This document shows positions 1-5,547 of a stretch of DNA of 6,372 nt, in pieces. The position numbers and the translations under genes are program-made. Within the stretch, counting starts at the first letter, position 1. Each line of letters begins with the position of its first letter. Source of the DNA: an uncultured Holophagaceae bacterium (GTDB lineage: Bacteria > Acidobacteriota > Holophagae > Holophagales > Holophagaceae); contig CAIXHJ010000108.1 of NCBI GenBank assembly GCA_903919165.1, positions 1 to 6,372 of the forward strand. Direction: 5' to 3'. Under the pieces are notes generated by a model. It had not been told where the DNA came from. It worked only from the letters and a program-made list of their open reading frames with translations, and searched no databases.

Positions 1-711
1 AAACTCTCCCAGAAGTTCTTCGTGGTGTCCACGGATCTGGAGACCGGCGGGGCCGTGGTCTTCGGCCACAACGGACTGGACCATGTCCCCATCTCCCGCG
101 CGGTGCAGGCGAGCACGGCCGTTCCCGGCATCTACCAGCCCGTGGAGGTCGAAGGGCGGGTATGCGTGGACGGGGTCCTCCTGAAAACCGTCCATTCTAC
201 GGTCGCCCTGGCGCATGGCGCCGACCTGCTGTTGTGTGTGAATCCCCTGGTGCCCATGAACACAGGATCGGAAGACGCTCGCGAGGCCCTGGGGCGACGG
301 GCGGTCCAACGGGGTGGTCTCCCCGCCGTCCTCTCCCAGAGTTTCAGGATCCTCATTCACTCCAGGGTAAGTCTGGGGATGGAGCGGGCCGCCCAGACCT
401 ACCCCGACTCGGACCTGCTGATGTTCCAGCCGAAACCCACGGAGCACCGCCTCTTCACCAACCTCTTCCGCTTCCATTCCCGCCGCAAGGTATGCGAGAT
501 CGGCTACGAGCAGACCCGCCTGGACCTCTGGAATCGCCGGGAAACCATGGTTCCCATCTTCGAGAAGCATGGCCTCTCGCTCCGCCTGGACCTCCTGGCC
601 GACTCCACCCGCAGCGTGTGGGGCTGCCTGGGGTACCCTGTGGAGAAGGAATCCAACGTGTCCCACCAGCTGGATTCGGCCCTTCAAGCCCTGGAGGCCA
701 GCCTCAAGTAG
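1..711 (+). CDS. Patatin-like phospholipase, C-terminal part (5' end outside window)
   Basis: This is a lipid acyl hydrolase of the patatin family, likely acting on phospholipid or neutral lipid acyl esters at a membrane. The reading frame is open from base 1 and stops at TAG 709-711, leaving 236 residues. The fragment starts just before the strand VVSTDLETG (residues 8-16). The conserved stretch ISRAVQASTAVPGIYQP (31-47) follows, then VCVDGV, whose Asp57 (bases 169-171) is the expected Asp of the Ser-Asp catalytic dyad. The GxSxG nucleophile and oxyanion loop lie upstream of the window, so activity cannot be judged. The C-terminal half, with a 'PDSDLLMFQPKP' stretch and a helical tail, resembles bacterial patatin-like proteins of the larger type. 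In-frame GTG codons at 22 and 25 are internal and are not proposed as starts. The gene converges on the WS/DGAT gene. The family call is firm; the substrate is unknown. Confidence 0.88.
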   Translation, partial: KLSQKFFVVSTDLETGGAVVFGHNGLDHVPISRAVQASTAVPGIYQPVEVEGRVCVDGVLLKTVHSTVALAHGADLLLCVNPLVPMNTGSEDAREALGRRAVQRGGLPAVLSQSFRILIHSRVSLGMERAAQTYPDSDLLMFQPKPTEHRLFTNLFRFHSRRKVCEIGYEQTRLDLWNRRETMVPIFEKHGLSLRLDLLADSTRSVWGCLGYPVEKESNVSHQLDSALQALEASLK

Positions 712-756
712 GTCCTGGCAAGGGACGACAGATCCTAGTTCGCGACATGTCCTGCG
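712..756. other. Short convergent intergenic gap without clear terminator
   Basis: Forty-five bases separate two convergent genes. Only a weak potential pairing is visible (GGAC at 723-726 with GTCC at 749-752), and there is no T-tract on either strand. Transcription may therefore run into the opposing gene or end by a factor-dependent mechanism. Confidence 0.4.
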
Positions 757-2046
757 TCAGAGTGACTTCAGGGCCTCGAACTCCTCCTCGAAGGCCTGGA
801 TCAGGGCGGCGGGGTTAGGCACGAGAGCATCGTCGGTGATCACGCCCAACTGCACCTTGCCCGCGAAACTCAGGATGGAGATGCCCACTCCGATCCTCGC
901 CCGTTGGGGCACCCAGAAGAGGATGGAACGCACCCGACGTCCCTCCAGGGCGATGTCCTGGCAGGGCCCGACGATGTTGGTGACGACGGCGGTGCACTTG
1001 TTCGCGAGGAAATCGATGAGTCCCCGACTCACGGCCTTGGGCAGGAAGCCCAGGAGGGCCCGCTGGAGTTCATAGATCACCACGGGCACCGCCGAACGCT
1101 TCATCTGGTCCATTTTCGTCTTGACCGCCAGGATGCGGTGGGAATTGGCGTAGGAACCCGCAGGCAGTTCGAGGGGTACTGGAGCGAAGTGGTTCTCGCA
1201 TCGCAGAGGCTCCCCTGGATGCCGCACATTCACAGGCATAGAGATTAGGAACCGGGAGGGGGAGGTGCCCCCACGGGTCGTCAGGTAATTCGAGAACGCT
1301 CCCGAGACCGAGGCCATGAGTACATCGTTGACCGTGGCGCCGATGCTGTGCTTGGCCTTTTTCAGCACTTCCAGGTCCAGGGGCGTGGTCCAGGACACCT
1401 GCTTGTTTCCGGACAGGGCAGGCCCGTGCATGTGGTTGCGGTCCGGGAACCAGGACAGGCGGCGGAGAAGGATGCCTGGCGCGCTCAGGGGAATGGCCGC
1501 CGCCCGCAGAAACCGCCCCAGCCAGGGCTCGTTTTTCGAAGAACGCACCGTGGCGTGGGAAGTACCGTACTCGTGGCCCCAGGATCCATCCATCAAGGTG
1601 AACAGCAGGCACACCAGGGCCTCGCCGTCGCCGATGCTGTGGTGGATGCGGATCAGGAGGGCGGTGGTGTCCTCTTCGAAAGGTTCGATGACCTGGATCT
1701 CCCACTGGGGGCGGTCCCAGTCCAGCTTCTGGCTCGCCTCCCGTCCCACGTAGGTCTGGATGGCCTCAAGGCTGTGCAGATCCTTGCCACGGGTCGCGAA
1801 GATGTGCCGGGCGATGTCGAAGTCCGGGTCCGGTTCCCAGTAGCGGCGGAGGCCCTTCCCCCTGATGCGGCAGCGCAGACGCTCGAAGCGCCCCGCATCC
1901 GGACCCTCGAAGATGCGCCGCTGGAAGGCGGTCCTTATAGTGTCGAGGTCCAGACGGTCGGTGATGATGATCGCATTGATGACCATCAGGTTCGTTGTGG
2001 AATCCTGGAGCCAGATGGCATCGTTGGAGGCGAGTTGTTCGCGCAT
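757..2046 (-). CDS. Wax ester synthase / diacylglycerol O-acyltransferase (WS/DGAT)
   Basis: This enzyme transfers an acyl group from acyl-CoA to a long-chain alcohol (wax ester) or to diacylglycerol (triacylglycerol), normally at the inner membrane or lipid-body surface. The protein has 429 residues, slightly short for a family usually near 450-480. The active site HHSIGDG is at 135-141 (HHxxxDG; His136 is the expected general base). The conserved PLW position reads PQW at 113-115. The ND motif is at 240-241 within TVNDVLMASVSGAF, followed by SMPVNVR (269-275) and NIVGP (357-361, often NVPGP) in the C-terminal DUF1298-type domain. There is no signal peptide. ATG at 2046 is chosen because GAGGT lies 4 bases upstream and the N-terminus aligns with the usual start just before the 'D..WL' segment (9-13). 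It is the last gene of the three-gene operon, 6 bp after the ABC1 kinase stop. Alcohol or acyl specificity cannot be read from the sequence. Confidence 0.93.
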   Translation of the reverse strand: MREQLASNDAIWLQDSTTNLMVINAIIITDRLDLDTIRTAFQRRIFEGPDAGRFERLRCRIRGKGLRRYWEPDPDFDIARHIFATRGKDLHSLEAIQTYVGREASQKLDWDRPQWEIQVIEPFEEDTTALLIRIHHSIGDGEALVCLLFTLMDGSWGHEYGTSHATVRSSKNEPWLGRFLRAAAIPLSAPGILLRRLSWFPDRNHMHGPALSGNKQVSWTTPLDLEVLKKAKHSIGATVNDVLMASVSGAFSNYLTTRGGTSPSRFLISMPVNVRHPGEPLRCENHFAPVPLELPAGSYANSHRILAVKTKMDQMKRSAVPVVIYELQRALLGFLPKAVSRGLIDFLANKCTAVVTNIVGPCQDIALEGRRVRSILFWVPQRARIGVGISILSFAGKVQLGVITDDALVPNPAALIQAFEEEFEALKSL

Positions 2047-2049
2047 AGG

Positions 2050-2054
2050 ACCTC
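2050..2054 (-). promoter_or_regulatory. Ribosome binding site of WS/DGAT, overlapping the upstream stop
   Basis: GAGGT on the minus strand sits 3-4 bases before the ATG at 2046, and its first bases share the TGA stop (2053-2055) of the ABC1 kinase gene. This favours translational coupling between the two genes and supports the chosen start. Confidence 0.6.
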
Positions 2055-3825
2055 ACTTCTTGCGGATTGCGAGGATGAAGGCGAGGAGGAAGAGGGCCGA
2101 CCACAGGGGCCAGGGAGACCGGAACCCCATGGCCACGGCGCCTGCCACCAGGCATGCACCGGCGATGAGGGTGCCGCGCAGGCCGGACAGCGGGGGCGCC
2201 TGAGGCTGTCGGGCATATTTCTCCAGCACCCTCAATCCATCCGTGATCAGCAGGGGCATCTTGGCCAAGGCGTCCACCAGTTCCGGCACCCCCCGCATGC
2301 CCTCGCTGACGAGGCGGATGGGGCTGAACTGGTCGATGAACAGGGAACGGATGTGACGCTTGCTCACTTCCGCCACGTCGAAGCCGGGGAGCAGCACATT
2401 ACCGACGCCTTCAAAGGTGACCAGTGCCTTCACCATCAGCACGAGTTCCACGGGGAAGTACATCCCATGCCCGGCGCCCTTGGACAGGGATTGGAGGATG
2501 AGCTGGCCCAGGGAGAATTCACTGAAGTTGGAGGCCCGCTTCCAGCGGTGGGCGATGTCCACCGCGTCCCGGCGGAAGCCGTTGGGATCGGCGTCCGGCC
2601 CGGGGGTGGCGATGGCGGTGAGGTACCTGGCGGCATTCTCGCCATCGCCCATCACCAGGGAGAAGTAGTAGTACATTAGCGACCGCCGCAGATCCTCATC
2701 CAGACGTCCCACCATCCCCAGGTCGATGAACCCGATCTTGGGTCCCGGCAGGATGATGAGGTTCCCCGGATGGAGGTCCGCGTGGAAGAAGCCGTCCCGG
2801 TACAGCATCCGGATGATGGACATCGCGCCCAGATCCGTCAGGTACCGCCGCTGCTCCTCGGGGATGTCGAGGGCCTCCGGTGAGTCCGGGCTCAGACCGT
2901 CGAAGAACTCCATGCACAGGACGCTGCGTCCAGAGAACTGCCGGTAGATGCGGGGGAAGACGACATCGGGCACATCCGCGAAATGGCCGGCGAAGATCTC
3001 GGCATTCTCGGCCTCCAGCCGAAGGTCCACCTCCCGCAGGGTGTAGTTGCAGAATTCGTTCACCACCTGGCGGGGTTGGAACCTCGGGATGATGAGCTGG
3101 GCCAATGCCCCCAGCATCCGCAGCAGCTTCGCGTCCCGCTCCAAGGTCTGGCGGATGCCGGGCTTGACCACCTTCAGGAGCACCGGTTCGCCGTCCACGG
3201 TGATGGCCTTGTGGGTCTGGCCAATGGAGGCGGAGCCCAGGGGGATCGGATCGATGGACAGGAACATCAGACCCAGAGGTCGCTTGAGATCCTTCTCGAT
3301 GATGTCCTGCAGGACCTCCAGGGGAACCACAGGCAGACGGTTGAGCAGATGCTTGAGTTCATCGGTGAGCGGTTTGGGGAGCAGGTCTTCCCGCAGGCTG
3401 AGGATCTGACCCAGCTTGATATAGGTGGGTCCCAGGCGTTCGAGGCGCCGGCGGAGCTGGACAGGGAAGGGTTCCTTGCGCAAGGACTGATCCACGAAGA
3501 GCCGTCCGGGGAGCGCCGCGAGCCAGAGCAGCAGATAGCGCCCGCCCTTCGGCCCCCCATCCTCGGAGCGGGAGGTCACCTGGAAGGCCAGCGCACCAAA
3601 GAGTAGCCCGAGGAAATGCCTCCAGGTCACCAGGAACCGCCGGATCAGTCCCTGCTCCTTCCAGGTCTGCATGACCTCGAAGCCCCGGGCGCGGATCTGG
3701 GCCGCTTGGTCCTGTTCGCCGGCGCTGACGGAGATGGATACCCGGACAGTGGGATCCTGGTCCCCCGTCAGCGGATGGGCCTCAGCTCCTGCTTCAGGCT
3801 CAGCGGTTGCGGCCATATTTTTCAT
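2053..3825 (-). CDS. ABC1/UbiB (AarF/ADCK) family atypical kinase, membrane-anchored
   Basis: This is a protein kinase-like ATPase of the ABC1/UbiB/ADCK/ABC1K group, whose members support ubiquinone synthesis in bacteria and mitochondria and regulate prenyl lipids in plastids. From the ATG at 3825 it has 590 residues (E. coli UbiB has 546). Visible family features, in order, are the KxGQ motif (KLGQ, 137-140), the A-rich loop equivalent PLGSAS (195-200), the ATP-binding Lys218 in VLLK, the EVDLRLEAENA helix, a hinge CMEFF (304-308), the catalytic HADLHPGN (348-355, Asp350 and Asn355), and the metal-binding IDLGM with Asp368. The C-terminus holds two hydrophobic segments (about 549-568 and 571-587) followed by IRKK, a likely tail anchor. 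A TTG at 3882 would extend the frame 19 residues further into HMG-CoA reductase and is less likely. The ATG at 3825 overlaps the upstream gene by 26 bp and has only a weak GGAG 13 bases upstream, which suggests translational coupling. No ubiquinone-synthesis gene is nearby, so a role in isoprenoid or lipid metabolism is inferred from context only. Confidence 0.92.
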   Translation of the reverse strand: MKNMAATAEPEAGAEAHPLTGDQDPTVRVSISVSAGEQDQAAQIRARGFEVMQTWKEQGLIRRFLVTWRHFLGLLFGALAFQVTSRSEDGGPKGGRYLLLWLAALPGRLFVDQSLRKEPFPVQLRRRLERLGPTYIKLGQILSLREDLLPKPLTDELKHLLNRLPVVPLEVLQDIIEKDLKRPLGLMFLSIDPIPLGSASIGQTHKAITVDGEPVLLKVVKPGIRQTLERDAKLLRMLGALAQLIIPRFQPRQVVNEFCNYTLREVDLRLEAENAEIFAGHFADVPDVVFPRIYRQFSGRSVLCMEFFDGLSPDSPEALDIPEEQRRYLTDLGAMSIIRMLYRDGFFHADLHPGNLIILPGPKIGFIDLGMVGRLDEDLRRSLMYYYFSLVMGDGENAARYLTAIATPGPDADPNGFRRDAVDIAHRWKRASNFSEFSLGQLILQSLSKGAGHGMYFPVELVLMVKALVTFEGVGNVLLPGFDVAEVSKRHIRSLFIDQFSPIRLVSEGMRGVPELVDALAKMPLLITDGLRVLEKYARQPQAPPLSGLRGTLIAGACLVAGAVAMGFRSPWPLWSALFLLAFILAIRKK

Positions 3826-5341
3826 GGGAGGACACCCACTCCAGGGAGGAAATGGCCGCGCCGAGGGAGACTTCCCCCGCAAGGACCACTCCGGCGACGA
3901 TTTCTGCGAACTTGTAGACCTTCCCCGTGCCGAGGCAGCCGAGCGCCTGCAGACATTCCCGCTGGGTGGGCAGGCCCGTGCCCCCGCCGTGGGTGGCCAC
4001 GATGAGGGAGGGGATGGTGATCGAGAGGTAGAGGTCCTTCTCCGGGGTCAGTTCCGCGTAGAGGATTCCGGAGGAACCCTCCGCCAGGTTCGCCACGTCC
4101 TGACCCGTGGCGATGAACATGGCGGCAAGGGCGTTCGGGCTGTGGAGTCCATTGTTATTGGCGCCGGAGAGGATGGCTCCCACGTTGGCCACGCCCCAGT
4201 GGTAGGCCAGGCTTTCGGGCTCCGCGTGCAGGACCTCGAGCAGCACGTCCCGCTTGATGACGCACTCGGCGGTGACCCGCTTGCCCCGGGTGTGGAGAGT
4301 GTTTACCTGGGAGGCCTTCTTGTCCGTGGCCAGGTTGGATTCCAGGTAGAACCGCCGGACGGTCGTCTTGTGGTGTTCCAGGATCCATCTGCAGGCTGCG
4401 AAGGTGGCGCGGCCGACCATGTTCTGGCCCGCTGCGTCGCCGGTCTTGAAGTTGAAGCGGAGGTAGGCAAACTTGCTGGCCAGGTAGGTGTCGATGTAAG
4501 CCAACTTGCCCCTTCCGGTGGTGGCCTCGGCTTCACGCCGGATATCGTCTATGTTTTCTTCCACCCACTTCCGGAAGGCCAGAGCCTCCCGGGCGCTGTC
4601 GAAGATGAACACCGGGGCCCGTTGCATGTGGTCGCTCTGGACCGTGCAAGTCACGCCGCCGGACAAGTTGAGCACCTTCATGCCCCGGTTGTAGGAGGCT
4701 ACCAGCGTGCCCTCGGTAGTGGCCAGGGGGATGAGGAACTCGCCCTGGGCATGTTGGCCCTTGATGAGCAACGGCCCCGCGAAGCCAAGGGGAACCTGGA
4801 CTACCCCGGTGAAGTTCTCGATGTTGCCTTGGGTGACCTTGGGATCAAAGGAATACTGGCTGGTGTGCTTCAGTGTCACGCCGGTGGCGTCCTCCACGAA
4901 GGTCTGCCGGGCCGCGATGATGGTTGGGGAATAGTTGTCCTCCTTGGAACATGGCACCGAGACCGGCTTTACCAGAGGGTTGGCCGTGCGGTCCTCCACC
5001 TTGAAGCTGAGGGCTCCCAGACCCTCCACCTCCACGGCGATCTCGATGGCGTGCGAGCCTTCATCCACCTTTTTCCCCGGGGCCCGGATGTGGGCGACCT
5101 GCTTCAGGGGGAAAGGTCTGGGTCTTTCCAGGGTGACTTCATTGGCCCGGTGCCAGCCTCCGTCCCCGAGATCCAGTTCGAGGTCATCGGCCCCCAATTC
5201 CAGGGGCCCGATCTGGACCTTCACGAGCCGGTTGAGGACCAGGTCGCTCAGGCGGTTCTTGAGGCTGATGGCCACGCCAGTCGCGTCATTGCGCAGCGAC
5301 CCATAGGTATAGAAATTCCGGATGATCGATGGCGGAATCAT
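3800..5341 (-). CDS. hmgA: 3-hydroxy-3-methylglutaryl-CoA reductase (class I-like) with N-terminal extra domain
   Basis: The enzyme reduces HMG-CoA to mevalonate with two NAD(P)H, the committed step of the mevalonate pathway. The protein has 513 residues. Residues 1 to about 118 form a beta-rich extra domain with no membrane segment. A linker follows, then the catalytic region from about 140. Catalytic positions are present: Glu210 in ATTEG, Lys341 in TDKK, Asp415 in GQD, and His506 in the C-terminal SSHEKYGRN, matching human Glu559, Lys691, Asp767 and His866. ENFTGVVQVPLGFAGPL (175-191) and GGGTGLPTQ (452-460) are also family hallmarks. The usual DAMGMNM reads DAAGQNM (302-308). The start is ATG 5341 because GAGGTGG lies 7 bases upstream; a TTG ten codons earlier is less likely. 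The first gene of the operon, it overlaps the ABC1 kinase start by 26 bp. Whether NADPH or NADH is used, and whether mevalonate feeds general isoprenoids or a special product, cannot be decided here. Confidence 0.93.
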   Translation of the reverse strand: MIPPSIIRNFYTYGSLRNDATGVAISLKNRLSDLVLNRLVKVQIGPLELGADDLELDLGDGGWHRANEVTLERPRPFPLKQVAHIRAPGKKVDEGSHAIEIAVEVEGLGALSFKVEDRTANPLVKPVSVPCSKEDNYSPTIIAARQTFVEDATGVTLKHTSQYSFDPKVTQGNIENFTGVVQVPLGFAGPLLIKGQHAQGEFLIPLATTEGTLVASYNRGMKVLNLSGGVTCTVQSDHMQRAPVFIFDSAREALAFRKWVEENIDDIRREAEATTGRGKLAYIDTYLASKFAYLRFNFKTGDAAGQNMVGRATFAACRWILEHHKTTVRRFYLESNLATDKKASQVNTLHTRGKRVTAECVIKRDVLLEVLHAEPESLAYHWGVANVGAILSGANNNGLHSPNALAAMFIATGQDVANLAEGSSGILYAELTPEKDLYLSITIPSLIVATHGGGTGLPTQRECLQALGCLGTGKVYKFAEIVAGVVLAGEVSLGAAISSLEWVSSHEKYGRNR

Positions 5342-5348
5342 TTGGACA

Positions 5349-5355
5349 CCACCTC
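5349..5355 (-). promoter_or_regulatory. Ribosome binding site of HMG-CoA reductase
   Basis: GAGGTGG on the minus strand lies 7 bases before the ATG at 5341. This spacing decides the start in favour of that ATG over the in-frame TTG at 5371, which has no comparable site. Confidence 0.7.
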
Positions 5356-5399
5356 GGGGGCAGATCCACAATGTACAGAGTTATAGCTGCCCCGCAAGT

Positions 5400-5422
5400 C
5401 ATTTATGAAATTTTATAAAATG
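5400..5422. promoter_or_regulatory. AT-rich dyad, candidate operator (partial ArgR-box similarity)
   Basis: A 23 bp imperfect palindrome has the form CATTT-N3-AAA-T-TTT-N3-AAATG, centred on 5411. It overlaps the -10 element of the operon promoter and lies about 10 bp upstream of the sigma54-like element. Bases 5404-5421 match the E. coli ARG-box pattern TGAAT-WWWW-ATTCA at 7 of 10 specified positions, with a good left half (TGAAA) and a poor right half (ATAAA). An arginine-responsive regulator would make sense beside rocD, but AT-rich DNA gives such matches easily. Confidence 0.3.
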
Positions 5423-5438
5423 TAAAGATAATTGGCAA
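5410..5438 (-). promoter_or_regulatory. Sigma70-type promoter for the HMG-CoA reductase operon
   Basis: On the minus strand, TTGCCA (5438-5433) is separated by 17 bases from TAAAAT (5415-5410). Each hexamer differs from consensus at one position. Transcription would start near 5403 and leave a leader of about 60 bases before the ATG at 5341. The match is by eye and lies in an AT-rich stretch, where chance matches are more common. Confidence 0.5.
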
Positions 5439-5448
5439 TTAATATGCA
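5432..5448 (+). promoter_or_regulatory. Sigma54-like promoter element for rocD
   Basis: On the plus strand, TTGGCA at 5432-5437 is followed by TGCA at 5445-5448. This gives GG (5434-5435) and GC (5446-5447) exactly ten bases apart, as in the -24/-12 sigma54 pattern YTGGCACN5TTGCW. The central bases are AT-rich and deviate from consensus. A start near 5459 would give a leader of about 90 bases. No comparably good sigma70 promoter was found for this strand; TAGAAT at 5477-5482 lacks a convincing -35. Confidence 0.4.
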
Positions 5449-5497
5449 TTTAAGTCAAATTCCAGTCGGGCCCGTCTAGAATGTTTTTTATCTTCAT

Positions 5498-5522
5498 CCT
5501 GGGTCCACACTCCAGACCCCGG
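5498..5522 (+). other. Small hairpin in the rocD leader
   Basis: GGGTC (5501-5505) pairs with GACCC (5515-5519) around a 9-base loop. The stem extends by CC/GG (5498-5499 with 5521-5522) beyond one T-C mismatch. It ends 13 bases before the Shine-Dalgarno and is not followed by a T-tract, so it is not a terminator. It could influence leader stability or be incidental. Confidence 0.25.
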
Positions 5523-5535
5523 CACTCACTAGATT

Positions 5536-5540
5536 AGGAG
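5536..5540 (+). promoter_or_regulatory. Ribosome binding site of rocD
   Basis: AGGAG lies 7 bases before the ATG at 5548. It sets the start at that ATG rather than the in-frame ATG two codons later at 5554. Confidence 0.75.
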
Positions 5541-5547
5541 TCCACCC

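Noticed and set aside
1348..2679. Plus-strand open frame (443 codons) opposite WS/DGAT and the ABC1 kinase
   Set aside because: It lies across two well-supported minus-strand genes, has no recognisable domain or ribosome binding site, and its composition is typical of an antisense shadow.
3826..3882. TTG start at 3882 for the ABC1 kinase
   Set aside because: It would lengthen the overlap with HMG-CoA reductase to 83 bp and add a Pro/Ser-rich stretch not expected in the family. ATG 3825 is the simpler choice.
3671..5386. Long plus-strand open frame (571 codons) opposite HMG-CoA reductase and the kinase start
   Set aside because: It is antisense to a gene with intact catalytic motifs, its translation is low-complexity (rich in G, V, H, Q, D) without family features, and GC-rich codon bias readily creates such frames.
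5467..5490. CGGGCCCG palindrome followed by a run of six T, as a possible terminator
   Set aside because: The palindrome has no loop, so it cannot form a usable RNA hairpin, and it sits inside the rocD leader where termination of an upstream transcript is not expected.
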